DNA from: Candidatus Enterococcus stercoripullorum
GTDB taxonomy: Bacteria > Bacillota > Bacilli > Lactobacillales > Enterococcaceae
DNA: 33,851 nt
Reading direction: 5' to 3'
Assembly (NCBI GenBank): GCA_019120335.1
Contig: DWVH01000014.1
Span: forward strand, 1-33,851
Both the position numbers and the translations under genes were made by a program. Below are positions 1 through 8,133 of the stretch, piece by piece (the stretch's first letter is position 1; each line of letters starts with the position of its first letter). Under the pieces are notes generated by a model, which saw only the letters and a list, made by a program, of their open reading frames with translations, was not told where the DNA came from and did no database searches.

Positions 1-1104
1 GAGTCAGCATCAACAAGTGCGAGCGAATCAGCAAGTACTTCAGCATCTGAATCAGCATCAACAAGTGCAAGCGAGTCAGCAAGTACGTCAGCGTCTGAAT
101 CAGCGTCAACAAGTGCAAGCGAGTCAGCAAGCACATCAGCATCAGAATCAGCGTCAACAAGTGCAAGTGAATCGGCAAGCACCAGCGCATCAGAGTCAGC
201 GTCAACAAGTGCAAGTGAATCAGCAAGTACTTCAGCATCTGAATCAGCATCAACCAGTGCAAGTGAATCGGCAAGTACATCAGCGTCAGAATCAGCATCA
301 ACAAGTGCAAGTGAATCAGCAAGCACATCAGCGTCAGAATCAGCATCAACAAGTGCAAGTGAATCAGCAAGCACAAGCGCATCTGAATCAGCATCAACAA
401 GTGCAAGTGAATCCGCAAGCACCAGCGCATCAGAATCAGCGTCAACAAGTGCAAGTGAGTCGGCAAGCACATCAGCGTCTGAATCAGCATCAACAAGTGC
501 AAGTGAATCATCAAGCACCAGCGCATCAGAATCAGCGTCAACCAGTGCAAGTGAATCGGCAAGTACGTCAGCGTCTGAGTCAGCATCAACAAGTGCAAGT
601 GAGTCGGCAAGCACATCAGCGTCAGAATCAGCATCAACAAGTGCAAGCGAGTCAGCAAGTACTTCAGCATCTGAATCTGCGTCAACAAGTGCAAGTGAGT
701 CGGCAAGCACATCAGCGTCAGAATCAGCATCAACAAGTGCAAGTGAATCCGCAAGTACTTCGGCATCGGAATCAGCGTCAACAAGTGCAAGTGAATCAGC
801 AAGTACTTCGGCATCTGAATCAGCGTCAACAAGTGCAAGTGAATACGCAAGCACATCAGCGTCTGAATCAGCGTCAACAAGTGCAAGTGAATCAGCAAGT
901 ACGTCAGCGTCTGAGTCAGCATCAACAAGTGCGAGTGAGTTAGCAAGTACATCAGCATCAGAATCAGCATCGACGAGTGCGAGTGAATCGGCAAGCACAT
1001 CAGCGTCAGAATCAGCGTCAACAAGTGCAAGTGAGTCCGCAAGTACTTCGGCATCTGAATCAGCGTCAACAAGTGCGAGTGAATCATCAAGCACATCAGC
1101 ATCA
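1..1104 (+). repeat. 23 tandem 48-bp units encoding two SASESAST octets each
   Basis: Cutting the frame every 48 bases from position 1 gives 23 aligned units. In each, the first half uses TCA for the second and fourth residues (ESAS) and AGT for the sixth. The second half uses AGT or AGC for the fourth and mostly TCA for the sixth. The two halves encode almost the same octet but stay distinct at DNA level, so the true DNA repeat is 48 bp, not 24 bp. Rare replacements occur: A to S at 487-489 and 1087-1089, S to Y at 844-846, S to L at 946-948. The array continues beyond the left edge. Confidence 0.93.
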
Positions 1105-1788
1105 ACAAGTGCAAGTGAATCAACATCAAGAAGTATCGCAGGTTCATTGTCAATCAGCTTAAGTGAATCAGCTTCACTTTCAGAATCAGGAAGCACAACA
1201 ATGTCAGATTCAGCAAGCGAATCAACAACAGAAGATGCCTCAGCTTCAATTTCAAGCAGCGCATCAGAATCAGCGTCAACAAGTGCGAGTGAATCAGCAA
1301 GCACATCAGCGTCAGAATCAGCGTCAACAAGTGCGAGTGAATCAGCAAGCACATCAGCATCTGAGTCAGCATCAATCAGTGCAAGTGAATCAACATCAAG
1401 AAGTATTGCAGGTTCATTGTCAATTAGCTTAAGTGAATCAATTTCGCTTTCTGAATCAGTAAGTACAAGTCTTTCAGAATCCTTGTCCTTAAGCGTTAGT
1501 GCATCAGAATCCGCAAGCATGTCTGAATCAACAAGCACGTCGATGAGTACGTCTAATACACCTACTCACAGTAATACACCACATTTACCAATTACTGGTG
1601 GACCAAAAGTAATACAAACGGGTACGATGAAGACATCAGCACAAGTAAGTAGTACAGCCAAATCAACGAAACACTTACCTCAAACAGGTACGGATGTGGA
1701 TAATGCAGTCAATACTGGCGTTGGATTCTTAGGATTGGCAGGTTTGTTCGGCTGGTTAAGAAGAAAAAGAAAAAAAGAAAGTAAATAA
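1..1788 (+). CDS. Serine-rich-repeat LPXTG surface adhesin, C-terminal part (5' end outside window)
   Basis: The first reading frame is open from base 1 to the stop at 1786-1788, so this is the 3' part of a longer gene; no start is visible. It encodes about 370 residues of alternating Ser-Ala/Thr/Glu (core octet SASESAST), then a less regular Ser-Leu-rich stretch and a cell-wall sorting signal: LPQTG (1675-1689), a hydrophobic segment rich in Gly, Leu and Phe, and a basic tail containing RRKRKK. A second LPITG lies at 1585-1599. Known family: serine-rich-repeat glycoproteins, usually O-glycosylated, exported by accessory SecA2/SecY2 and anchored by sortase A, acting as adhesins. The repeat forms the stalk; the ligand-binding domain would be in the missing N-terminal part. 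No glycosyltransferase or accessory Sec genes lie downstream, so those would have to be upstream or elsewhere. The class is sure; glycosylation and export route are inferred. Confidence 0.9.
   Translation, partial: ESASTSASESASTSASESASTSASESASTSASESASTSASESASTSASESASTSASESASTSASESASTSASESASTSASESASTSASESASTSASESASTSASESASTSASESASTSASESASTSASESASTSASESASTSASESASTSASESASTSASESASTSASESSSTSASESASTSASESASTSASESASTSASESASTSASESASTSASESASTSASESASTSASESASTSASESASTSASESASTSASESASTSASESASTSASESASTSASEYASTSASESASTSASESASTSASESASTSASELASTSASESASTSASESASTSASESASTSASESASTSASESASTSASESSSTSASTSASESTSRSIAGSLSISLSESASLSESGSTTMSDSASESTTEDASASISSSASESASTSASESASTSASESASTSASESASTSASESASISASESTSRSIAGSLSISLSESISLSESVSTSLSESLSLSVSASESASMSESTSTSMSTSNTPTHSNTPHLPITGGPKVIQTGTMKTSAQVSSTAKSTKHLPQTGTDVDNAVNTGVGFLGLAGLFGWLRRKRKKESK
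1111..1440 (+). repeat. Duplicated 60-bp module, copies 270 bp apart
   Basis: Bases 1111-1170 and 1381-1440 are nearly identical; the differences I see are single-base third-codon changes. Both encode the transition from regular repeat to the [16 protein letters not shown] stretch. A short block of regular SASESAST units (about 1261-1377) lies between them. This suggests a segmental duplication that copied the end of the repeat array together with its boundary module. Confidence 0.8.
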
Positions 1789-1806
1789 TTGGTAAATTTT
1801 GTCACT

Positions 1807-1836
1807 GCTATTCGGATAACGTCTTGTCCGAATAGC
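1807..1836 (+). repeat. Inverted repeat after the adhesin gene
   Basis: Perfect 10-bp arms, GCTATTCGGA (1807-1816) and TCCGAATAGC (1827-1836), with a 10-nt loop, 19 bases after the adhesin stop. No T tract follows, so it is not a classical terminator by itself. It may protect the mRNA end or act with the stem at 1867-1913. Confidence 0.6.
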
Positions 1837-1866
1837 GTGTAAAATACACCTATCGTTTGCAAAAAT

Positions 1867-1921
1867 ACTCCCTTTATAGGCAGATATTAGAAATGTCCGC
1901 TTTATAAGGGAGTCTTTTTTT
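1867..1921 (+). terminator. Rho-independent terminator of the adhesin gene
   Basis: ACTCCCTT (1867-1874) pairs with AAGGGAGT (1906-1913), and seven Ts follow (1915-1921). The loop is long (about 31 nt) and has some internal pairing potential. Confidence 0.7.
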
Positions 1922-1973
1922 ATTGCAAATGATTACAAAAACTTGAAAAAATGCAATAATCTTGTGAATAAAG

Positions 1974-2002
1974 TAGTCATTAGCGTAAACAAATGGTAGA
2001 AT
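1974..2002 (+). promoter_or_regulatory. Probable sigma-A promoter of the hprK operon with a cre-like site
   Basis: The -10 is TAGAAT (1997-2002), preceded by TGG (extended -10 form). A weak -35, TAGTCA (1974-1979), lies 17 bp upstream. Between the boxes, CATTAGCGTAAACA (1978-1991) resembles the CcpA operator consensus TGNNANCGNNNNCA, with the first two bases mismatched. The promoter is reasonable; the cre-like site is weak. Confidence 0.45.
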
Positions 2003-2040
2003 AAAGAAGTATAGATTGTTTTGAAAAGAGGGTGTTATTT

Positions 2041-2976
2041 ATGAGTGAAACAGTCAAAGTAATCGATTTAGTAAATGCCTTACAATTAGAAATCATTACT
2101 GGTGATGAAGAAGCTTTACAAAGAGAAATCAAAATTAGTGATATTTCACGTCCTGGATTAGAGCTTACTGGCTACTTCACATATTATTCATATAATCGAA
2201 TTCAACTATTTGGTAGTAAAGAAATTACCTTTGCGCAAAGAATGTTACCAGAAGAGAGATTGATGGTAATGCGTAGGATGTGTGCACCAGAAATTCCAGC
2301 CTTTGTTATCTCACGCGGCTTAGGAGTGCCTAAAGAATTGATACAAGCTGGTGATGAAGCAGGAATCCCTGTTTTACGTTCCGGTGTGTCAACTTCCCGC
2401 TTATTAGGCCAATTATCTAGTTTTTTAGATAGTAAATTAGCTGTCAGAGAAAGTGTTCATGGCGTATTAGTAGATGTTTATGGCCTAGGTGTCTTGATTC
2501 AAGGTAGTAGCGGTATTGGTAAAAGTGAAACAGCCCTAGAATTGATTAAACGTGGCCATCGCCTTATTGCGGATGATCGTGTAGATGTTTACAAGCAAGA
2601 TGACTTAACATTAATTGGAGAGCCACCAAAAATTTTAGAGCATTTAATCGAAATTCGTGGGATTGGAATTATTGATGTCATGAATCTATTCGGGGCGAGT
2701 GCGGTGCGTGGTTCGATGCAAGTGCAATTAGCAGTTTATTTAGAAGCATGGGAAAAAGATAAAAAATATGATCGCCTTGGTTCTGAAAATGCTACGGTTG
2801 AAATTGGCGATGTTGCTATTCCGCAAATTCGCATCCCTGTCAAAACTGGTCGAAATGTTGCAATTATTATTGAAGTCGCAGCAATGAACTTTAGAGCACG
2901 GACCATGGGATTTGATGCAACGAAAAAATTTGAAGAACGTTTATCATTATTGATTGCTGAAAATTCAGGAAAGTAG
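2041..2976 (+). CDS. hprK: HPr kinase/phosphorylase
   Basis: 311 residues, the normal size for the family. HprK phosphorylates Ser46 of the PTS protein HPr when glycolytic intermediates are high and dephosphorylates it when phosphate is high; HPr-Ser-P is the corepressor of CcpA. The N-terminal domain is followed by the kinase domain with a Walker A loop GSSGIGKS at about residues 155-162 and the family segment [12 protein letters not shown] near 220. I chose ATG 2041 because AGAGGGTG (2027-2034) is correctly spaced from it; the in-frame GTG at 2032 lies inside that ribosome-binding site. It is the first gene of a six-gene operon that runs to the terminator at 6818. Its presence in the same window as ccpA links both halves of the catabolite-control circuit. 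Identification is secure. Confidence 0.97.
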   Translation: MSETVKVIDLVNALQLEIITGDEEALQREIKISDISRPGLELTGYFTYYSYNRIQLFGSKEITFAQRMLPEERLMVMRRMCAPEIPAFVISRGLGVPKELIQAGDEAGIPVLRSGVSTSRLLGQLSSFLDSKLAVRESVHGVLVDVYGLGVLIQGSSGIGKSETALELIKRGHRLIADDRVDVYKQDDLTLIGEPPKILEHLIEIRGIGIIDVMNLFGASAVRGSMQVQLAVYLEAWEKDKKYDRLGSENATVEIGDVAIPQIRIPVKTGRNVAIIIEVAAMNFRARTMGFDATKKFEERLSLLIAENSGK

Positions 2977-2980
2977 GGCG

Positions 2981-3820
2981 TTGTCTTTGATATTGTCACA
3001 AGTGAATCGTGTTGCATTTGAACTGTTTGGCTTGCCGGTTTATTGGTATGCATTAATTATTGTATCTAGTATTATTTTAGCCATGTATTTAAGTTCACGT
3101 GAAGCCCAGCGTGTCGGCATGAAGGCTGATGATGTCTATGATTTTATGCTTATTGGCTTACCATTGGCTTTTGTTGGTGCAAGAATCTACTACATTATTT
3201 TCGATATCCAACCCTATCTGGCAGACCCTATCCAAATTTTTAATATTCGTGCCGGTGGATTAGCTATTTATGGTGGTTTAATTGCTGGCGGAGCTTGGTT
3301 AATTTATTTTTGCTATAAAAATTATATTGATATTTGGAAGTTCTTAGATATTGCTGCACCAAATGTCTTGTTGGCGCAGGCGATTGGTAGATGGGGAAAC
3401 TTTATGAACCATGAAGCTTTTGGTGGAAAAACCACGCTAGAATTTTTACAACAGCTTCATCTTCCAAAATTTATCATCGAAAATATGTATATTGATGGTT
3501 TCTATCGCCAACCAACCTTTTTATATGAATCATTGTGGAGTATTACTGGCTTTATCATTATCATCTTATTAAGAAAGTATCGTACTTCTATGTTCAAGCA
3601 AGGTGAAATTGCCTTAAGTTATTGCATCTGGTATAGTTTTGGCCGTTTCTTTATCGAAGACATGCGTACAGACAGTCTGTATTTATTTGGTTCAATTCGT
3701 GTTTCACAATTGTTATCAGTTATTTTATTCTTTGGGGCATTTGCGGTTGGTTATTATCGTCGTAAACAAAATATTTCAGGCTACACACGTTCATTAGGTA
3801 GTAACGAGTTTATCATCTAA
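2981..3820 (+). CDS. lgt: Prolipoprotein diacylglyceryl transferase
   Basis: Lgt transfers diacylglycerol from phosphatidylglycerol to the lipobox cysteine of prolipoproteins at the membrane. The protein is multi-spanning and carries the Lgt signature [13 protein letters not shown] (residues about 137-149), the loop IYGGLIAGG and a late RTDSLYLFG segment with the conserved Arg. There is no ATG at the N-terminus: in-frame candidates are TTG 2981, TTG 2987, TTG 2993 and GTG 3002. I chose TTG 2981 (279 residues) because AGGAAAG (2967-2973) is 7 nt upstream; TTG 2987 with AGGG at 2975-2978 is almost as good. It starts 4 nt after the hprK stop, so its ribosome-binding site lies inside hprK and translation is probably coupled. 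Function certain, start uncertain. Confidence 0.95.
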   Translation: MSLILSQVNRVAFELFGLPVYWYALIIVSSIILAMYLSSREAQRVGMKADDVYDFMLIGLPLAFVGARIYYIIFDIQPYLADPIQIFNIRAGGLAIYGGLIAGGAWLIYFCYKNYIDIWKFLDIAAPNVLLAQAIGRWGNFMNHEAFGGKTTLEFLQQLHLPKFIIENMYIDGFYRQPTFLYESLWSITGFIIIILLRKYRTSMFKQGEIALSYCIWYSFGRFFIEDMRTDSLYLFGSIRVSQLLSVILFFGAFAVGYYRRKQNISGYTRSLGSNEFII

Positions 3821-3833
3821 AGGAGGAATTCTT

Positions 3834-4862
3834 TTGAAACAGAAAATTACAGTCTTAGGTCCAGGATCATGGGGGAGTGCACTTGCCCAAGTATTGGCTG
3901 AAAATGGTCATGACGTCGTGATTTGGGGGAATAACCCAGCTCAAATTGATGAAATTAATACTTATCATACGAATCGCCATTATTTACCAAATCTAAAATT
4001 ACCTTCATCTATTCGTGGGGAAAAAGATTTGGCCACAGCTGTGAAAGATGCAGATGCTGTTTTGTTTGTTGTACCGACAAAAGCGATGAGAACCGTGGCC
4101 GAGCAATTTAATCAAGTATGTCAAAATCAACCTGTGATTATCCATGCATCAAAAGGATTAGAACAAAAAACACATAAACGAATTTCTGAAATCTTATTAG
4201 AGGAAATTGAGGAATCACATCGTCAGGCCGTAGTTGTGCTATCTGGTCCTAGTCATGCTGAAGAAGTATCCGTACATGATATTACGACAATCACGGCAGC
4301 AAGTGAAAATGAACAGGCTGCAAAATATGTCCAACAATTATTTACAAATGAATATTTTCGAATTTATACAAATACAGATGTTATTGGTGTTGAAACAGGA
4401 GCAGCATTGAAAAATATTATTGCGATTGGTGCCGGAGCTTTACATGGATTAGGCTTTGGTGATGATGCCAAAGCGGCGATTATGACACGTGGTTTAGCTG
4501 AGATTTCACGTCTAGGTGTGGCGATGGGAGCAGATCCATTAACTTTTATCGGTTTAAGTGGTGTAGGTGATTTAATCGTTACTTGTACGAGTGTTCACTC
4601 ACGAAATTGGCGTGCCGGCAACTTATTAGGTAAAGGCCATCAATTAGATGAAGTATTAGATAACATGGGGATGATTGTCGAAGGGGTTGCGACGACTAAT
4701 GCGGCAATGGAACTTTCACAACAATTGGGAGTTGAAATGCCGATTACGCAAGCTATTTATCAAGTACTTTATGAAAATCGTGATATCAAAACAGTAGCTA
4801 AAGATATCATGCTACGTGATAGTAAAGTTGAAAATGAATTCTCAAATTTGTATCGAAAGTAG
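3834..4862 (+). CDS. gpsA: Glycerol-3-phosphate dehydrogenase [NAD(P)+]
   Basis: 342 residues, the normal length. GpsA reduces dihydroxyacetone phosphate to sn-glycerol-3-phosphate, the backbone of membrane phospholipids. The N-terminal Rossmann motif [10 protein letters not shown] is near residue 9. The segment [15 protein letters not shown] carries the expected catalytic lysine, and the C-terminal helical domain contains [12 protein letters not shown]. The start is TTG 3834, decided by a near-perfect AAGGAGG whose AGGAGG (3821-3826) is 7 nt upstream; no ATG is available at that position. It is the third gene of the hprK operon and sits next to lgt, which also depends on glycerophospholipid. 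No anomalies. Confidence 0.97.
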   Translation: MKQKITVLGPGSWGSALAQVLAENGHDVVIWGNNPAQIDEINTYHTNRHYLPNLKLPSSIRGEKDLATAVKDADAVLFVVPTKAMRTVAEQFNQVCQNQPVIIHASKGLEQKTHKRISEILLEEIEESHRQAVVVLSGPSHAEEVSVHDITTITAASENEQAAKYVQQLFTNEYFRIYTNTDVIGVETGAALKNIIAIGAGALHGLGFGDDAKAAIMTRGLAEISRLGVAMGADPLTFIGLSGVGDLIVTCTSVHSRNWRAGNLLGKGHQLDEVLDNMGMIVEGVATTNAAMELSQQLGVEMPITQAIYQVLYENRDIKTVAKDIMLRDSKVENEFSNLYRK

Positions 4863-4870
4863 GGTTTGAA

Positions 4871-5761
4871 ATGAAAGTAAGAAAAGCAGTAATTCCAGCA
4901 GCAGGACTAGGAACTCGATTTTTACCTGCAACGAAAGCGATGGCAAAAGAAATGTTGCCAATTGTTGATAAACCAACGATTCAATTTATTGTAGAAGAAG
5001 CATTGAAATCTGGTATTGAAGACATTTTGATTGTGACAGGAAAAGCCAAACGTCCAATTGAAGATCATTTTGATTCGAATATTGAATTAGAAACAAATTT
5101 ACGTGAAAAAGGTAAAGATGATTTACTAAAATTAGTAGAAGAAACAACGGATGTTAACTTACACTTTATTCGTCAATCTCATCCAAAAGGTCTTGGTCAT
5201 GCTGTATTACAAGCAAAAGCCTTTGTTGGAAATGAACCATTTTTAGTCATGCTTGGTGATGATTTGATGGAAGACAAAGTACCATTAAGTAAGCAATTGA
5301 TGGATGATTATGAACGTACGCATGCTTCTACGATTGCCGTGATGGAAGTAGACCATGAAGATACGTCTAAATATGGCATTATCAATCCAGGTAATCAAGT
5401 TGTCGCTGGCTTATACAACGTAAAAAACTTTGTGGAAAAACCACAACCAAGTGAAGCACCAAGTAATTTAGCGATTATTGGTCGTTATCTATTGACACCT
5501 GAAATATTTGAAATACTAGAAAATCAAAAACCAGGTGCAGGTAATGAAATTCAATTAACCGATGCAATTGATACTTTAAACCAAACCCAAAGAGTCTTTG
5601 CACGAGAATTCAAGGGAACACGTTATGATGTGGGAGATAAATTTGGATTCTTAAAAACAAGTATTAAATATGGTTTGACACACCCAGAAGTTAAAGACAA
5701 TTTACGTCAATACATTATTGATTTAGCACATGAACTAGAATCCAAGAAAGAAGATAAATAG
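4871..5761 (+). CDS. galU: UTP-glucose-1-phosphate uridylyltransferase
   Basis: 296 residues. GalU makes UDP-glucose from UTP and glucose-1-phosphate, feeding glycolipid, teichoic acid and capsule synthesis and the Leloir pathway. The nucleotidyltransferase signature [20 protein letters not shown] spans about residues 12-31, with further family segments [17 protein letters not shown] and NFVEKP. ATG 4871 lies 8 nt after the gpsA stop with a short AGGG upstream, so it is in the same transcript. Its substrate is produced by the phosphoglucomutase at 25918-27642. Confidence 0.97.
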   Translation: MKVRKAVIPAAGLGTRFLPATKAMAKEMLPIVDKPTIQFIVEEALKSGIEDILIVTGKAKRPIEDHFDSNIELETNLREKGKDDLLKLVEETTDVNLHFIRQSHPKGLGHAVLQAKAFVGNEPFLVMLGDDLMEDKVPLSKQLMDDYERTHASTIAVMEVDHEDTSKYGIINPGNQVVAGLYNVKNFVEKPQPSEAPSNLAIIGRYLLTPEIFEILENQKPGAGNEIQLTDAIDTLNQTQRVFAREFKGTRYDVGDKFGFLKTSIKYGLTHPEVKDNLRQYIIDLAHELESKKEDK

Positions 5762-5774
5762 GGGAGTGAAGACA

Positions 5775-6206
5775 ATGAATGGTTTTGAAATTGCTGCATT
5801 AATTGCTGCGATTGCTTTTGCTGGATTAATGTTTTTCTTAATTCGCTTGGTACAAAAAGCCAATCGCGTGATATCTAATGTCGAAAATACAGTGAAAGAG
5901 GCGAATCACACCATTCAAATAGTTACAAAAGACGCTGATATTTTGTCTAGAGAAGTGGAGGGACTACTGGTTAAGAGCAATGAATTATTAGCAGATGTTA
6001 ATCAAAAGGTAGCGACCATTGATCCACTATTTACGGCGGTTGCTGATTTAAGCGAAAGTGTGAGTGATCTAAATCTTGCTAGTCGTAATCTAGTAACACA
6101 TGTTGGAACAATTGGAAAAGTTACTGCGCAAACGGCAATTGTTGGACGTGTTGGGCAGTTAGCAGCAAAATATATGAAAAAAAATAAAACACAAACGGAG
6201 GAATAG
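5775..6206 (+). CDS. DUF948 (YtxG-like) membrane-anchored protein
   Basis: 143 residues. One N-terminal membrane segment (about residues 5-24, hydrophobic and Ala/Ile-rich) is followed by a polar, heptad-like stretch likely to form a coiled coil, as in DUF948 proteins. No catalytic motif is visible. ATG 5775 was chosen over GTG 5766 because AGGGGAG (5760-5766) is 8 nt before the ATG and overlaps the GTG. The next gene starts 3 nt downstream and encodes a YtxH-like protein. A ytxG-ytxH pair is a known arrangement in Bacillus, also near ccpA, where it is stress-linked. The molecular role is not known. Confidence 0.85.
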   Translation: MNGFEIAALIAAIAFAGLMFFLIRLVQKANRVISNVENTVKEANHTIQIVTKDADILSREVEGLLVKSNELLADVNQKVATIDPLFTAVADLSESVSDLNLASRNLVTHVGTIGKVTAQTAIVGRVGQLAAKYMKKNKTQTEE

Positions 6207-6208
6207 AC

Positions 6209-6817
6209 ATGGGTAAAAATAGTGGTTTTTTATTAGGTGCATTAATTGGTGGTAGTGCTGCAGCGATTACAGCTTTATTATTAGCACCTGAATCTGGAAA
6301 AGAATTACGAGCTCGTTTGGCTAAACAATTGGATGATGTTTTAGATTCAACCGCAGCATATAATGATCAAGTTGTTGATAAAGCAGATGATTTAAAAAAA
6401 TTAGCTCAAGCCAAAGCCATTCAATTAACAAAACAATCAGAAGAAATTGCTAATTTGTTAAAAGAAAAAACTGGTGTAACTACGAATGAACTATATGCGG
6501 ATTTAAAAGATCAAGTAGTAGATTTAACCAATAGAGTGAAACAATCTGTTCAAGATTTGGATTTATCTAATAAGTTAACAGATGTGGCTATTTCTGAGGA
6601 TGTTGAGCCAAAAGGTGAAGATATTATTTTAGATTTTGAAGCTTTAGCTAATGAAGATGAAGCTGAAGATGAAAAAGATATTGTCGTTGGTAAGATTGAG
6701 GATATTATCGAACAAGTTGCAAGCGAAGAGCCAGTTGAAGAAACACAACAGCCTAATGAAATGCACAGTGAAGCTTTAACATCTGAAGACAATGAGTCAG
6801 AAGAGGAAGAAAAATAA
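6209..6817 (+). CDS. YtxH-domain protein with acidic tail
   Basis: 202 residues. The N-terminus has a glycine-rich hydrophobic segment (GFLLGALIGGSAAAITALLLAP, given here as residues about 5-26) followed by ESGKELR, the hallmark of the YtxH (gas-vesicle/late-embryogenesis-like) domain. A helical middle part follows. The last 70 residues are very acidic (Glu/Asp-rich), much longer than in short YtxH proteins, and are probably disordered. ATG 6209 follows the stop of the DUF948 gene by 2 nt; GGAGG lies in the end of that gene, so the two are coupled. It is the last gene of the hprK operon. Function unknown; association with the envelope or with stress is only suggested by the Bacillus relatives. 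Confidence 0.85.
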   Translation: MGKNSGFLLGALIGGSAAAITALLLAPESGKELRARLAKQLDDVLDSTAAYNDQVVDKADDLKKLAQAKAIQLTKQSEEIANLLKEKTGVTTNELYADLKDQVVDLTNRVKQSVQDLDLSNKLTDVAISEDVEPKGEDIILDFEALANEDEAEDEKDIVVGKIEDIIEQVASEEPVEETQQPNEMHSEALTSEDNESEEEEK

Positions 6818-6856
6818 AAAATCAGGTTTTCCATTACGGAAAACCTGATTTTGTTT
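6818..6856. terminator. Bidirectional terminator between the hprK operon and pepQ
   Basis: AATCAGGTTTTCC (6820-6832) and GGAAAACCTGATT (6838-6850) form a perfect 13-bp stem with a 5-nt loop, extended by A-T pairs. A-runs on the left and T-runs on the right let it work on both strands. It separates convergent genes. Confidence 0.92.
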
Positions 6857-7952
6857 ATAATACAATTAATTCTTTTGGTGTTTGCGTAAAGCTTTGGCAA
6901 CCATCTTTTGTGACATAAACACAGTCTTCAATTCGGACACCCACTTCATTAGGAATATATATTCCAGGTTCGATAGAGAAGCACATACCTTCTTTTAGCA
7001 CCATAGAATTACCTTCGACAATTGATGGAAATTCATGGACAGTCGTACCAATACCATGACCGAGACGATGGGTAAAGTATTCGCCATAGCCAGCATCTGT
7101 AATAACCTTACGTGCAATCGCATCTAACTCTTGGGCTGTAATTCCAGGTTTTACAGCATTTTGAGCAGCTAATTGTGCTTGTAAGACAACTTCATAAACT
7201 TCGCGTTGTTTAGCGGTAGGTTCTTTAAAGGAAACAGTTCTAGTAGCATCACTGCAGTAACCTTTCCAGACTACACCTAAGTCAAAGAGGGCTAGATTAT
7301 GGTTGCGCAACTGTAGACTACCTGGATTTCCATGTGGATTGGCTGCATTATCGCCAAATAAAATTAAGGTATCAAAGGACATTTTACTTACACCTTGTTT
7401 TTTCAATTGATATTCAATTTCGGCAACAATTTCTTGTTCGGTTACTTTTTCTTTTAAGGCATTAAATCCAATTTCAAATGCGACATCAGCCCAATGTCCT
7501 GCTTCAAGAAGTGTTTGAATTTCTTCTGGTGTTTTAACAAGCTGAATTTGCTGTAGGATAGGAGTAATATCTGCAGAAAAATCAACTGTGGCTAACCCGT
7601 CTTTTAATATTTCAAAACGTTCAACGCTTAATTGATTTTTTTCTAAAGCCATCTTTTTGAATGGGCCAAAGTGTACTTTTAATTCATTCAAAATAATTTT
7701 CCATGGATTCTGGGTATCTAGGTAACCAATGACATCTTCATTAAAAACTTTTTTTGCTTCAGGAACTTCCATTGCAGGTGTGAATAAAAAAGGTGCCTTG
7801 TCTGCATGAATAAAAAGCGCTAATACACGTTCATGAGGATCGCTTTCAAAGCCAGTTAAGTAGGCAATTGAACTTGGATTGCTGACATAGGAAACTTCTA
7901 CTTGATTGTTTTGCATCCATTCTTGGAGTTCTTTTATTTTTTTGATATTCAT
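6855..7952 (-). CDS. pepQ: Xaa-Pro dipeptidase (prolidase, M24 family)
   Basis: 365 residues. PepQ releases amino acids from X-Pro dipeptides in the cytoplasm, a late step of peptide use in lactic acid bacteria. The N-terminal creatinase-like domain is followed by the pita-bread peptidase domain with the metal ligands in view: FDLGVVWKGYCSDATRT, the His segment HRLGHGIGTTVHEFP, SIEPGIY and VGVRIEDCVYV. ATG 7952 was chosen over TTG 7955 because AGAAGG lies about 7 nt upstream of it. pepQ divergent from ccpA is a conserved arrangement in Lactobacillales, and PepQ expression is CcpA-influenced in some species. The shared spacer contains a cre site. Confidence 0.95.
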   Translation of the reverse strand: MNIKKIKELQEWMQNNQVEVSYVSNPSSIAYLTGFESDPHERVLALFIHADKAPFLFTPAMEVPEAKKVFNEDVIGYLDTQNPWKIILNELKVHFGPFKKMALEKNQLSVERFEILKDGLATVDFSADITPILQQIQLVKTPEEIQTLLEAGHWADVAFEIGFNALKEKVTEQEIVAEIEYQLKKQGVSKMSFDTLILFGDNAANPHGNPGSLQLRNHNLALFDLGVVWKGYCSDATRTVSFKEPTAKQREVYEVVLQAQLAAQNAVKPGITAQELDAIARKVITDAGYGEYFTHRLGHGIGTTVHEFPSIVEGNSMVLKEGMCFSIEPGIYIPNEVGVRIEDCVYVTKDGCQSFTQTPKELIVL

Positions 7953-7984
7953 CAAAAAACCTTCTTTCCATAAAACTTACCTTT

Positions 7985-8013
7985 ATTGTATCTAATTTTT
8001 AATAATGTGAAAA
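7985..8013 (-). promoter_or_regulatory. pepQ: Putative pepQ promoter
   Basis: On the minus strand, TACAAT (7990-7985) fits a -10 box. TTTTCA (8013-8008), 17 bp upstream, is a weak -35. TTCACA (8011-8006) is a better match but with only 15-bp spacing. Confidence 0.4.
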
Positions 8014-8042
8014 GAAATTTCGAAAAAATAATGAAAATGATA

Positions 8043-8056
8043 TAAAAACGGTTGCA
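8043..8056 (+). promoter_or_regulatory. cre site (CcpA operator) over the ccpA -35 box
   Basis: TAAAAACGGTTGCA matches the cre consensus TGWAANCGNTNNCA at all but the second base. It overlaps the -35 box TTGCAA (8052-8057) of ccpA, so bound CcpA/HPr-Ser-P would block the polymerase. This predicts negative autoregulation. Confidence 0.7.
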
Positions 8057-8080
8057 AATCAGTGAAAATTCTGCTATTCT
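8052..8080 (+). promoter_or_regulatory. ccpA: ccpA promoter
   Basis: -35 TTGCAA (8052-8057), a 17-bp spacer, and -10 TATTCT (8075-8080) preceded by TGC, an extended -10 form. It lies about 54 bp before the ccpA start. Confidence 0.7.
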
Positions 8081-8133
8081 TACTAAGAAATGTAAATGAT
8101 ATTTTCTGAAAATAATAAAGGGGTTTATAGAGA

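Noticed and set aside
1-1104. CRISPR-like array
   Set aside because: The units are contiguous, without spacers, and code in one frame for a serine-rich protein.
17-1162. Long Gln/Val-rich open frames (308 and 61 codons) overlapping the adhesin repeat
   Set aside because: They are the +2 reading of the same 48-bp repeat. A repeat whose length is a multiple of three and that lacks stops in one unit stays open in that frame by chance. The frame broken by one S-to-L change in the true frame and the lack of a ribosome-binding site speak against translation.
1154-1375. Leu-rich minus-strand open frame in the adhesin repeat
   Set aside because: It is the reverse complement of the low-complexity repeat, with no ribosome-binding site and no family resemblance.
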